Origin: Nocardia spumae
Lineage (GTDB): Bacteria > Actinomycetota > Actinomycetes > Mycobacteriales > Mycobacteriaceae
NCBI RefSeq assembly: GCF_020733635.1
Contig: NZ_JAJFZL010000001.1
Coordinates: forward strand, 2,232,001 to 2,296,000
Length of the DNA: 64,000 bases
Direction: 5' to 3'
The notes under the pieces are model-generated. The model was not told where the DNA came from, did no database searches, and saw only the letters and a program-made list of their open reading frames with translations. A program made the translations under genes and the position numbers. Positions 51,494 through 60,036 of the stretch are shown here, piece by piece. How positions within the stretch are numbered: the first letter of the stretch is position 1; each line of letters begins with the position of its first letter.

Positions 51494-52027
51494 ATGCGCA
51501 CCAAGCAGATTCGGATCGCCGCCGCCACCTTCGCCGCCGCCGGACTCACCCTGGGGCTCGTCGCCTGCGGCGACGACGCCGGCACCGCCGCCCCGGCCTC
51601 GACCACCGCGGCGCCCGCCCGGCCCGCCCCGTCGGGCGGCAAGTCGGCGGCCCTGGTGGACGGCAAGGCCCTGAACGGGAACTTCGACACGACCTGTGCC
51701 CGGCAGGGCGGGATGCTCGCCTTGGCGTTGACCGATACCGCCAACGCGACATACGGCCAGTTGAGTGTGAGCGCCACCCTCACCGAGAGCGGCAGCGTGC
51801 AGGCGGTCGCCATCGCGGGCAGCAAGGGCGGTGCCGCGGGAATGCCGTACGCCGTCGGCTACGGCAACGGCCAGCCGGGCGGCTCGGCCACCGTAGCCAA
51901 GGACGGGAAGACCTACAAGGTCACCGGTGAGGGAATCGCCGCCCCGGATATGACCAACCCGGCGGCCGGTCCGGCCACGGCGAAGTTCGAGATCACCTTC
52001 GCCTGCGACACCATCGTCCACGGCTGA
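51494..52027 (+). CDS. lpqH: LpqH-family lipoprotein (19-kDa antigen type)
   Basis: 177 residues. Lipobox LGLVAC with lipidated Cys25, a Thr/Ala/Pro linker (probably O-glycosylated in this family), then the LpqH domain: VDGKALNGNFDTTCARQGG, a central beta region and YKVTGEGIAAPDMTNP...KFEITFACD. Two cysteines (in DTTCARQ and FACD) likely form a disulfide. A surface lipoprotein of mycolata; molecular role unsettled. ATG 51494 has GAAGGAACG upstream. Symbol by family, since mycolata carry several copies. Confidence 0.82.
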   Translation: MRTKQIRIAAATFAAAGLTLGLVACGDDAGTAAPASTTAAPARPAPSGGKSAALVDGKALNGNFDTTCARQGGMLALALTDTANATYGQLSVSATLTESGSVQAVAIAGSKGGAAGMPYAVGYGNGQPGGSATVAKDGKTYKVTGEGIAAPDMTNPAAGPATAKFEITFACDTIVHG

Positions 52028-52044
52028 GACCCGGAGGAACCGTC

Positions 52045-52848
52045 ATGCGCACCACACTGCGGACCGGCGCCGTCGCATTCGCCGCCCTCGCGGTCGGTCT
52101 CTACCTCCGGCACGGCCTCACCTACCGAGTGGACAGTCCCTGGGAACCGGGATTCGTCGCCTGGCTGAACGGCTTTCTGGCACTGCCGATCATCGCGCTC
52201 ACCACGGTGGTGATGGTCTTCGTGTTCACCGGCGAGGGCGTGCTGTCGGCGCTCACGGGCCGCAACAGCGCGGAGTTCCGCGATGGCCTGCTCGGCTTGG
52301 GAACCGTCAAGTCGGTTCGCGAGACGGGGGTGAGTGTGAACGATCAGCCGCAGCTGCGCATCGAGTTCAGCGTCGAGGGCGCCCGGGGCGAGATCTTCGG
52401 CTCGACCGCCAAGATGATCGTGCCCCTCGCCGAACTGGCGCTGCTGCGCCCCGGCGTCGTGCTTCCGGTGCGCTATCTGCCCGGACGGACCGACAAGGTG
52501 GAAGTCGACCGATCCGGCGACAGCGCTTCGGCGCAGCAGGCGATGAACGAATCGATGATCCGCAAGGGAGTGACCACGCGGGCCAAGCTCGACATCGCCG
52601 GTCGCGGCGTCGCCGCGCAGGCGGTCGTGCAGTCGCTGTCGGTGCCCGGCGAAATCCGCAACGGCTACGCCAAGATCGACCTCGGGCTCGCGGTCACCCG
52701 ACCCGACGGCAGCACCTTCAGCACCCGCGCGGAAAAGTACCTCCCGCCATCGAGCGTCTCGAATGTGCAGTTCGGACGGATCGTGCAGGTGCACTATCTC
52801 CCGGAGAACGAGCAGGAGGTGGTGATCGCGATCCCGCTCAACGCGTGA
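52045..52848 (+). CDS. Membrane-anchored protein of unknown function (DUF3592-like)
   Basis: 267 residues with two N-terminal membrane helices (~7-22 and ~42-64), then a soluble region with two similar beta-rich halves. The first is GLGTVKSVRETGVSVNDQPQLRIEFSVEG...RPGVVLPVRYLPGRTDKVEVD. The second is TTRAKLDIAGRGVAAQAVVQSLSVPGE...FGRIVQVHYLPENEQEVVI. The duplicated pattern of a strand pair ending in V-x-YLP resembles DUF3592-type domains. It begins 17 bases after lpqH with GGAGGAA, so the two form an operon. Confidence 0.7.
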   Translation: MRTTLRTGAVAFAALAVGLYLRHGLTYRVDSPWEPGFVAWLNGFLALPIIALTTVVMVFVFTGEGVLSALTGRNSAEFRDGLLGLGTVKSVRETGVSVNDQPQLRIEFSVEGARGEIFGSTAKMIVPLAELALLRPGVVLPVRYLPGRTDKVEVDRSGDSASAQQAMNESMIRKGVTTRAKLDIAGRGVAAQAVVQSLSVPGEIRNGYAKIDLGLAVTRPDGSTFSTRAEKYLPPSSVSNVQFGRIVQVHYLPENEQEVVIAIPLNA

Positions 52849-52975
52849 GCCGCGGGGTGTGCCGCCCTTCGCAGAACCAGTGCTGCGGAGGGCGGCACGA
52901 TCGTGTCGGCGGCAAGCGGATCACGGTGGTCGCCAGATGGTTGCCACAAGCGCGTTCCGGGGCAAAACTTGGTGG

Positions 52976-54337
52976 ATGACGAATACGGTGGCCGGCCCGG
53001 TTCCCAGCGAATCCCTCTCCGTGGGACGTGCGGTACGAGCCGACGTCCCTCGCTCGTCGCTTGCCGAATTCCATCCGGCACCGGATCGCGATCCCGTCGC
53101 GATCCTGCAGCGGCAGGCGGAAACCCGGCTTCCGGACCTCGTCCCGATCCGCTATGCGCGCATGGCGGCCGGCGAGTTCCCGTTCCTGCGCGGCGCTCCC
53201 GCGATCATGGCGGCCGACCTGGCCACCACCCGCGACACCGGTCTGACCGTCCAGCTCTGCGGTGACGCGCACCTGTCCAACTTCGGGGTCTTCGCGTCAC
53301 CGGAGAGATCACTGGTGTTCGACCTCAACGATTTCGACGAAACCCTGCCGGGGCCGTTCGAATGGGATGTGAAGCGCCTGGTCGCCAGCATCGCCGTGGC
53401 CGCCCGTGCCAACGGCTACGAGGACGGCGACGCCCGCGAACTCGCGCGCACCGCCGCATCGGCCTACCGCCAGTGCATGCGCCGCCTGGCCGGTCTCGAT
53501 TCGCTCGAGGTGTGGTACGAACGGGTAGAGGCCGACACCTTGACCGACTTGGTGCGAAACCCCAAGCAGCGCAAAGACGTAACGAAATCTCTCGATGCCG
53601 CTCGCAAACGCACCAGCTTGCAGGCGTTGCGCAAACTGACCGAGCCCGGTCCCGGCGGTGAGCCCCGTATCCGATTCCAGCCGCCGCTGCTGGTGGCCCT
53701 CGACCCGCCCGAGGCCCGCGCCGTCGACAAGGTCTTCGCCGAGTACTGCCGGACGCTGCCCGAGGAACGCCGCGTGCTGGTCAACCGCTATCGCATCGTG
53801 GATTTCGCGCGCAAGGTGGTCGGAGTCGGCAGTGTCGGGACCCGCTGCTACGTGCTGCTGCTGGTCGACCGCGATACCGGTGGACCGCTTTTTCTCCAGG
53901 TCAAAGAAGCGGAGTCCTCCGTGCTGGCACCATATCTGGCGCCCAGCCCGTTCCACCAGGAAGGTCACCGGGTGGTCCACGGCCAGCGTCTGTTGCAGAC
54001 CGCGAGCGACATCTTCCTCGGCTGGACCACCGGCCCCGGCGGCCGCTACTTCTACGTTCGGCAGTTGCGGGATATGAAAGGCAGCGCCGATATCGAGAAC
54101 ATGACCCGAACGGGCCTGCGCGACTACAGCGCCCTGTGCGGCTACACCCTCGCCCGGGCCCACGCCAGATCCGGCGACCGCATCGCGATCGCCGACTATC
54201 TCGGCGGGGGAGAGAGCTTCGATAAGGCGATGGGCGAATTCGCCCTCACCTATGCCGACCAGACCGCCGCCGACCATCGAGAACTGTTGCGCGCCATCGA
54301 CTCCGGACGGGTGCAAGCAGCGGCGAACCCATATTGA
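52976..54337 (+). CDS. DUF2252 family protein
   Basis: About 453 residues from ATG 52976; ATG 52937 is also in frame. The family core is clear: IRYARMAAGEFPFLRGA, LCGDAHLSNFGVFASPERSLVFDLNDFDETLPGPFEWDVKRL near residue 90-130, and KVVGVGSVGTRCYVLLL...FLQVKEAESSVL. The GDAHLSNF and DLNDFDE motifs resemble the catalytic and metal loops of kinase-like phosphotransferases, so a small-molecule kinase is plausible, but no substrate is known. Confidence 0.82.
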   Translation: MTNTVAGPVPSESLSVGRAVRADVPRSSLAEFHPAPDRDPVAILQRQAETRLPDLVPIRYARMAAGEFPFLRGAPAIMAADLATTRDTGLTVQLCGDAHLSNFGVFASPERSLVFDLNDFDETLPGPFEWDVKRLVASIAVAARANGYEDGDARELARTAASAYRQCMRRLAGLDSLEVWYERVEADTLTDLVRNPKQRKDVTKSLDAARKRTSLQALRKLTEPGPGGEPRIRFQPPLLVALDPPEARAVDKVFAEYCRTLPEERRVLVNRYRIVDFARKVVGVGSVGTRCYVLLLVDRDTGGPLFLQVKEAESSVLAPYLAPSPFHQEGHRVVHGQRLLQTASDIFLGWTTGPGGRYFYVRQLRDMKGSADIENMTRTGLRDYSALCGYTLARAHARSGDRIAIADYLGGGESFDKAMGEFALTYADQTAADHRELLRAIDSGRVQAAANPY

Positions 54338-54517
54338 GACTGCGCGCGGCTCCGTTGATCGAGGATGGTTCGGGTCTCGGCGCGGCGGACGTGTGCAGCC
54401 GGGGCATGTTTCGCCTGGGAAGTCGGTTACTCGCCCGTATGGCATGCGGCCTCTACTGTGCTCCAGGACAACGGTGTCAGCGAATCGACCGCACGTCCCC
54501 CGAACGGAATTGTCGCT

Positions 54518-55555
54518 GTGCCCGACACACTCACCGCTACCGCGCCCGCCGCCCACTCGACCGGATCTCGCGCCGAGGTCATCCACCGCTTCCTGGTCAA
54601 GCCGACCGACGCCGGCATCGTCGGCACGGTGGACGGCGGCAAGCTTCTCGAATGGATCGACAAGGTCGCCTACGCGGGCGCTGCCCGGTGGAGCGGTCAC
54701 TACTGCGTCACGGCCTATGTCGGCAATATCCACCTCGACCGGCCCATCGAGGTCGGTGAACTGGTCGAACTGCATGCCAACCTGGTGCACACGGGCCGCA
54801 CCAGCATGCACATCCTGGTCACCGTCTACTCGACCGACCCGACCCGGGCGAAGCCGGTGCAGAGCGCGCAATGCCTGACCATCTTCGTCGCCGTCGACGA
54901 TGAGCGCCGCACCGTCGAAGTACCGCAGTGGAATCCGTCCACCATCCTCGAACTGCAGCGTCACCGCCAGGCGCGGGCCCGGGTCGCGGTCCGCAAGGAG
55001 ATCGAAGCCGCGATGGCCGCCCAGCGCTACACCGCGGCCGGCACCGGCCCGAGCGCCACCCTGCGCTTCCTGGCCGCGCCCTCCGATATCAACTGGGGCG
55101 GCAAGGTTCACGGCGGCCGGACCATGCAGTGGATCGACGAGGCCGCCTACGTCTGCGGTGCGAACTGGGCCGGCCAGCATGTACTCACCTCGTATTTCGG
55201 CGGTATCCGCTTCTACCGCCCGATCGTGATCGGCCACGCGGTGGAGGTGACCGCCCGCCTGATCCACACCGGCCCGCGCAGTATGCACATCAGCGTGCAC
55301 GTCACCGCGATGGACGCGCACTCCGGTGAGCCGGAACTGGCGGCGCACGGGCTGGCCGTGGTCGTCGCGCTCGATCTGGAGGCGAAGGCACGCTCGATCC
55401 GGCAGTGGATCCCGGTATCGGAGGAGGATGTGGCATTGGACGCACACGCCCGTCACCTGATCGAATTGCGTTCCGCGGTCGAGGATTTCACACCGGCCAG
55501 TGCCGTGCCCGAGGACGCCGAACCGAACTTCTTCCGGGTCGGGGCCGAGCGTTGA
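54518..55555 (+). CDS. Acyl-CoA thioesterase with two hotdog domains
   Basis: 345 residues. Two repeats of the acyl-CoA hydrolase hotdog fold: GTVDGGKLLEWIDKVAYAGAARWSGHYCVTAYVGNIHLDRPIEVGELVELHANLVHTGRTSMHI, and the matching WGGKVHGGRTMQWIDEAAYVCGANW...FYRPIVIGHAVEVTARLIHTGPRSMHI about 170 residues later. It hydrolyses acyl-CoA to free acid and CoA; chain length unknown. GTG 54518 is chosen because the open frame before it has no hotdog sequence. It converges on an enoyl-CoA hydratase gene. Confidence 0.88.
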   Translation: MPDTLTATAPAAHSTGSRAEVIHRFLVKPTDAGIVGTVDGGKLLEWIDKVAYAGAARWSGHYCVTAYVGNIHLDRPIEVGELVELHANLVHTGRTSMHILVTVYSTDPTRAKPVQSAQCLTIFVAVDDERRTVEVPQWNPSTILELQRHRQARARVAVRKEIEAAMAAQRYTAAGTGPSATLRFLAAPSDINWGGKVHGGRTMQWIDEAAYVCGANWAGQHVLTSYFGGIRFYRPIVIGHAVEVTARLIHTGPRSMHISVHVTAMDAHSGEPELAAHGLAVVVALDLEAKARSIRQWIPVSEEDVALDAHARHLIELRSAVEDFTPASAVPEDAEPNFFRVGAER

Positions 55556-55645
55556 ACAACTCACCGCGGCCGGATCCAGCGCGTTTCCCCGGCAGCTGAC
55601 TCCGCGGGGCATTCGTCGTGCGGCGGTGTCGTCGGATACGGCCGA

Positions 55646-56482
55646 TCACAGTGGCCCCCAGCCGAATTCCGCCCCGTCCCGGAAAGCGTCGAAGGATCGC
55701 GCGAGTTCCCCGGTGGCAGTGCACATCACCTGGGTCCGGTTCTCGATGTCGAGGGCGTGGCGCAGACTCGGCGCATCGACCGTCTGCCACATGGTCTCCT
55801 TCGTCATCCACACCGCCAACGGCGAATTCGCGGCGATCTCCTCCGCCTTCGCGATGGCCCGCTCCAGCAGTTCGCCGTCGTCGACGACCTCGAGTACCAG
55901 CCCCATCCGCTCGGCTTCGGCGGCATCGAAGACGCGACCGGTGAGCAGCAGTTCGGCCGATCGGGACGCGCCCACCAACCGCGGCAGGTGATAGCTGGTA
56001 CCCATATCGCAGGCCGAGATCCCGTGCCGGATGAACACCGCGCCGAAGCGGGCACTCCGGCTCGCGTACCGGATATCGCACGCCAGCGCCAGCGCGAACC
56101 CGCCACCGACGGCGGCGCCGTTCACCGCCGCGATCACCGGCTGCCGCAGCCGGTGGATCTTCTCGAACGCCGAAGCCATCAACTCCTGGGCGGCATAGAT
56201 CCGGGTGAGCGAGGACTGCGCCGCGCCCAGCAGCGCGGCGGTCGGCGTGGCATCGGTGGCGGTGAAATCCTCCGGCTTCGCCTTCAGGTCGGCGCCGGAG
56301 GAGAATCCCGCCCCGGTCCCGGTGATGACCAGCGCCCGGACATCGGGCTTCCCGTTGACCTCGTCGAGTACCCGATGGAGTTCGGCGACGGTCTGATTGT
56401 CCAGAGCGTTGCGCCGGTGCGGCCGGTCGATGGTGAGTACCACGACACCGGACGGACGGCGGTCGATGGACAGCGCGGACAT
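55646..56482 (-). CDS. Enoyl-CoA hydratase/isomerase (crotonase) family protein
   Basis: 278 residues from ATG 56482. Crotonase landmarks: VVVLTIDRPHRRNALDNQT, oxyanion-hole segments GAGFSSGADLKA near 62 and AAVNGAAVGGGFALALACDIRYAS near 118. In the second catalytic position it has RHGISACDMGTSYHLPRLVG, so one of the two glutamates of true hydratases is missing or shifted and the exact reaction is uncertain. With the SDR upstream on the same strand it suggests a fatty-acid or sterol-side-chain step. Confidence 0.85.
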   Translation of the reverse strand: MSALSIDRRPSGVVVLTIDRPHRRNALDNQTVAELHRVLDEVNGKPDVRALVITGTGAGFSSGADLKAKPEDFTATDATPTAALLGAAQSSLTRIYAAQELMASAFEKIHRLRQPVIAAVNGAAVGGGFALALACDIRYASRSARFGAVFIRHGISACDMGTSYHLPRLVGASRSAELLLTGRVFDAAEAERMGLVLEVVDDGELLERAIAKAEEIAANSPLAVWMTKETMWQTVDAPSLRHALDIENRTQVMCTATGELARSFDAFRDGAEFGWGPL

Positions 56483-56811
56483 AGCGACTCCTTCACGAGA
56501 TGGTCTCAGCGGACGGTACCGCCGTCGGCGACGACCGTCGGCCGGGTGGTGAAACTGCCTGCGCCCGAACCCTGCCGCGCGGCATCGGCCCACCACATCG
56601 TCGCCGTCATCAGGTGCGGTCCGGGACCGGCAGCAGGCGCGTGACCCCCACAGGGCGCCGCCACCATCGTCGTCGTGGCGGTCGCCCCGGAATTCGCCCA
56701 CCCCGGCGGCCGCTCTCCCGATGACGGTCGTGAGGCCCACACCGTGGCCGACGCCGCCGACCTGCTCGGCGCCTGATCGAAACCCGGCGCCGTACCACCG
56801 AGCCCGGCGCT
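56483..56811. pseudogene. Debris of two short-chain dehydrogenase genes
   Basis: On the minus strand, 56508-56570 translates as GAGSFTTRPTVVADGGTVR and a stop, a degraded copy of the neighbouring SDR C-terminus (DAGSFVTGQTFLIDGGTVPR). On the plus strand, 56645-56776 reads AATIVVVAVAPEFAHPGGRSP and on to a stop. This fits the C-terminus of a retinol-dehydrogenase-like SDR, with an in-frame stop just before it. Both lack the rest of the gene. Confidence 0.5.
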
Positions 56812-57582
56812 TCAGCGGGGCACGGTACCGCCGTCGATCAGGAACGTCTGCCCGGTGACGAAACTGCCCGCGTCCGAACACAACATCAATGCGGGCCCGA
56901 CCAACTCGTCCGGCTCGCCGAGCCGCCGCAGCAACGGCGCGGAGGCCATCGCGTCCACCACTTCCTGCGGATTGTTGCGCACCATATCGGTATCGACCGC
57001 ACCCGGAGCGATAGCGTTCACCCGAATCCCGTCGGCGGCGAATTCGGCTGCCATGGACCGGGTGAACGACAACAACGCCGCTTTACCCGCCGAATACATC
57101 GACAGTCCGCCGGAGAACCCGAAGGCCCCGATCGACCCGAGGTTCAACACCGCCGCGTGCTCGCTCTCCCGCAGATACGGCAACGCCGCCTGCACCAGGA
57201 ACAACGGCCCCTGCACATTGACCGCGAACGACTTGTCGACCGCTTCCTTCTCCATCGTCGCCAACGGCTGGGCCAGCGCGTTGGCCGCGTTGTTGATCAC
57301 GATGTCGACCCCGCCGAAGGTCTCCACCGTGGTCGCGACCAGCGCCCGCAACGCGTCGATATCACCCAGATGCGTCGGCACCCCGATCGCCTCGGCCCCC
57401 AGCTCCCGCAGCCGCCGCGCCGCCTTCGCACACGCCTCCGGCTTCCGGCTCGCCACAACGACATTCGCCCCGGCACAGGCCAAACCCTCGGCCAGCGCGA
57501 GCCCGATACCCCGGGTGCCGCCGGTGACGATCGCGGTCCGGCCGCTCAGATCGAACAACTTCTGGAATGAGCTGCGGTCCAT
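56812..57582 (-). CDS. Short-chain dehydrogenase/reductase
   Basis: 256 residues of a classical SDR: TGGTRGIG cofactor loop at ~21-28, ASRKPEAC where Arg follows beta2 and favours NADP(H), INNAAN near 96, catalytic Ser (LGSIG), Tyr-x-x-x-Lys (YSAGK) near 160-164, and C-terminal FLIDGG. Substrate unknown; adjacency to an enoyl-CoA hydratase suggests a 3-hydroxyacyl or steroid step. A strong inverted repeat 35 bases upstream may be its operator. Confidence 0.92.
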   Translation of the reverse strand: MDRSSFQKLFDLSGRTAIVTGGTRGIGLALAEGLACAGANVVVASRKPEACAKAARRLRELGAEAIGVPTHLGDIDALRALVATTVETFGGVDIVINNAANALAQPLATMEKEAVDKSFAVNVQGPLFLVQAALPYLRESEHAAVLNLGSIGAFGFSGGLSMYSAGKAALLSFTRSMAAEFAADGIRVNAIAPGAVDTDMVRNNPQEVVDAMASAPLLRRLGEPDELVGPALMLCSDAGSFVTGQTFLIDGGTVPR

Positions 57583-58041
57583 AGGATCGGCCTCTCTCTG
57601 ATGTCGGTCTGCGAGCAGAACTGACGACGGTCGCAGTCAGTTCTACCAGGCGGGGTGTGTGCGACCCGCCCGTGGCCGCCGCGGCCCGGGGGCCGGCGCG
57701 GATTCCCCGCACGCGCGGTGTCGGTGGGTTCGGCAGTACCTATCGCCGGGTGAGGCGGGAGGATTCGACATGGACTCGGTAATCGCGCTCGTGGCCTCGG
57801 CGGTGACGTTGCGCAAACCGAAAGATGTTGCCGACGAGCGCGCTCGGAGTCACGCCGTAGGGGCCGAACAGAACACCCGTGGGTCGACTACGCCGGTGAA
57901 TCCCTCAGCTGTGGATGCGGCCGGCCGAATCGGCAGATTGCTCGTTCCGGCCGATATTCCAGTGGCCGGAAGTGGAGTTCGAACCGCTGTCGTCTGGTCT
58001 ACGGTGGAGACCGATCATTCGACTCGTCACCGGGAGGTGTT
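57583..58041. other. Intergenic region with a possible gene remnant
   Basis: 459 bases. The left part holds the inverted repeat described at 57617. An ATG at 57770 with a near-ideal GGGAGGA upstream opens 103 codons (MDSVIALVASAVTLRKPKDV) that run 40 bases into the DUF1460 gene. The start looks genuine but the rest has no recognisable fold, so this may be a small gene or a truncated 5' end. Confidence 0.4.
57617..57644. promoter_or_regulatory. 9-bp inverted repeat operator upstream of the SDR
   Basis: AGAACTGAC and GTCAGTTCT are perfect complements separated by 10 bases (19-bp centre spacing). The left end is 35 bases from the SDR start. Size and spacing suit a TetR-type dimer pair or similar repressor, but no regulator is encoded next to it. 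Confidence 0.5.
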
Positions 58042-58839
58042 TTGCGCTCCATCCGGATACTGCCGTTCGTGCTCGTCTTGATCGCCACGGCGCTACTGCT
58101 GCCCGCGCGGGCGAGCGCCGACGCCGCCATCGACGACACCACGTCACATCGCATCGATCAACTGGTCGCGCTGCGTGCCGGGATGGTCGGGACCAGCAAA
58201 GGACAGCTGTTGGACGTGCTGTCCGGCCAATTCCTCGGCACCTCCTACGGTGCGAACACGCTCATCGGCTCGGCCACCGAACCCGAAAAGCTGGTCGCCG
58301 ACTTCCGGCAGGTGGACTGCTTCACCCTGGTGGACTATGTCGAAGCGTTGAGCCGAACCACGGACCGAAACCAGTTCGTAGCCAACCTGATCGACACCCG
58401 CTACGCCGGCGACCAGGTCGACTTCACCCACCGCAAACACTTCTTCACCGACTGGGCGAACGTGGCGAACACCGCCGCCACCGACATCACCGCAACCCTG
58501 TCGCCCGCCGCCGTCACCATGTCCAAACACCTCAACGCCAAAGCCGACGGCGGCCCCTACCTCCCGGGCATCCCGGTGGTCGACCGCGACATCACCTACA
58601 TCCCGAGCGGATCCGTGGACGACAACGTCATCCGCGGCCTGCACACCGGAGACTTCGTCGGCGCCTACGCCGATGCGCCGGGCCTGGACGTCACCCACGT
58701 CGGAATCTTCATCGCCACACCCAACGGCCCGGTCTTCCGGAACGCGTCCTCACTAGCGGAGAACAACCAGGTGGTGGACACGCCGTTGGGTGACTATTTG
58801 CAGACGGTTCCGGGCATCGTGGTGTTGAGGCCGAGGTAG
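58042..58839 (+). CDS. Secreted DUF1460 (amidase-like NlpC/P60-related) protein
   Basis: 265 residues from TTG 58042 behind GGGAGG. Signal peptide ~1-27 (ILPFVLVLIATALLLPARASA). The DUF1460 core shows FLGTSYGANTLIGS, the catalytic-type Cys in FRQVDCFTLVDYVEAL, and His in DVTHVGIFIATPNG. Family structures show an NlpC/P60-like cysteine peptidase fold and are thought to cleave peptidoglycan peptides or amides. Likely acts in the cell wall. Confidence 0.82.
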   Translation: MRSIRILPFVLVLIATALLLPARASADAAIDDTTSHRIDQLVALRAGMVGTSKGQLLDVLSGQFLGTSYGANTLIGSATEPEKLVADFRQVDCFTLVDYVEALSRTTDRNQFVANLIDTRYAGDQVDFTHRKHFFTDWANVANTAATDITATLSPAAVTMSKHLNAKADGGPYLPGIPVVDRDITYIPSGSVDDNVIRGLHTGDFVGAYADAPGLDVTHVGIFIATPNGPVFRNASSLAENNQVVDTPLGDYLQTVPGIVVLRPR

Positions 58840-58938
58840 GTGGCAGCAGCTCCGACCGGCTCGGAGACGTAGGGGGTGATCAATATGCAGCACTGATGTG
58901 GAGTCGGCTACGCAGGCTGGTTCGCGTATCAGAAGCAC

Positions 58939-58944
58939 TACGAT
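58939..58944 (+). promoter_or_regulatory. -10 element for the leaderless Uma2-type gene
   Basis: TACGAT is 7 bases before ATG 58952, so transcription should start at or beside the A of the start codon. No ribosome-binding site is present, consistent with leaderless translation. Confidence 0.55.
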
Positions 58945-58951
58945 TGCGGGT

Positions 58952-59605
58952 ATGTCCATGCCACGGATAGAGCGTCCGGACCTGCCTGAGTACATGACAT
59001 GGGAGGAACTGGAACAGCTACCCGAGGAGGTCGCCGACCAGATCGAACTCTGGGACGGTCGTGTGGTGTGGGTTCGGCGTGGACCGGCGGAGCACCAGGC
59101 GTTCACTCGGCGCATCACCAACGCGTTCGAGCGCTGCGCTCGCAAGAGCATGTCCGATCAGCCCGAAACCTGTTGGCGAGTAGAGTCCGAGACCAACGTA
59201 TTCCTCTCGGCCAGCGGCAAATCCAACTTTTTGACCCCGGACTTCCTCGTCTACCGCTGCCTTCCTTCGCCCTACCAGGACGTCCGCGGCGCAGACACCA
59301 TATTGGTAGGTGAAGTGCTGTCGCCGTCGAACACCCAATCCGACATGGAAGCAAAGAAGAGTCGATACGCGACAGCTGGAATCCCCTGGTATTGGGAGGT
59401 CACGCTGGCGCGCGAGAGCAGCGCGATCGCCACCGTCCGCGCTTACGCGCTGGAAACCGGGCACGGCACCCTCCCGCAAGGTGTGCGACCACTCCGCTCG
59501 GCCAACTACATCGTGGCGGGGGAGTGGACCGCGGGAAATGAAGAAGGGATGCGGATCGACTTCCCGTTCCCGATCAACATCCCGTGGTCGGAGCTGGACT
59601 TCTGA
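58952..59605 (+). CDS. Uma2 family (DUF820) endonuclease-like protein
   Basis: 217 residues. Uma2 proteins share a PD-(D/E)XK nuclease fold. Here MTWEELEQLPEEV at the front, DQIELWDGRVVWV, then TPDFLVYRC (Asp) and ILVGEVLSPSNTQSDMEAKKSRYATAGIPWYWEV (Glu and Lys) supply the acidic and basic active-site pattern. The family is common, mobile and of uncertain function. It sits at the left edge of the methyltransferase/Z1 region. An upstream in-frame codon at 58898 is not preferred. Confidence 0.82.
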   Translation: MSMPRIERPDLPEYMTWEELEQLPEEVADQIELWDGRVVWVRRGPAEHQAFTRRITNAFERCARKSMSDQPETCWRVESETNVFLSASGKSNFLTPDFLVYRCLPSPYQDVRGADTILVGEVLSPSNTQSDMEAKKSRYATAGIPWYWEVTLARESSAIATVRAYALETGHGTLPQGVRPLRSANYIVAGEWTAGNEEGMRIDFPFPINIPWSELDF

Positions 59606-60036
59606 GGACCACCGCGAAGGACGCCCGGATCGTGCTCGAACAAATGCCGCCATAACGCCTGGGGCACCACACGCGCGTAGCCAACTCTGCTCAGAGGCGA
59701 CGGTGTGGTCCACGAATTCTCCTGTGAGGGAACCGTTCACGGCTACCCGTCATTCAAACGTTCCGACGGGAAGTATGGTGCCGCCGCCTGGCCGGCTTCG
59801 GCTGGTCGGTGGGCAACGCCTCCGGCGAGATACTGAGCCGCCCACTCGCAATGATCCTGGGCAGGGCCACATGCCACCCCGAAGGCACGTGTATGAGCCG
59901 CAAAGACGACCATTCGTATGTTGCGACCTCAGGCGCGACGAAAGCGAGCTGCTGAAGTTGGACGCGAAACTCGGTAGGAAGGTTCCAAGAATACGAAACG
60001 ACCGCACTGCTGCGCGTACGGACGGGAGCTCTTCCT
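59606..60036. other. Gene-poor stretch, possible island debris
   Basis: 431 bases without a convincing gene. Base composition is less GC-biased than the flanks (runs such as AAGAATACGAAACG). An open frame on the minus strand (59754-60077) gives some non-Arg-rich sequence (LAFVAPEVATYEWSSLRLIHV) but overlaps the methyltransferase end and matches nothing I know. It looks like decayed or acquired DNA. Confidence 0.4.

Noticed and set aside
53309..55612. 767-codon open frame on the minus strand across the DUF2252 and thioesterase genes
   Set aside because: Antisense shadow of two well-supported genes; composition is typical of a GC-rich mirror frame.
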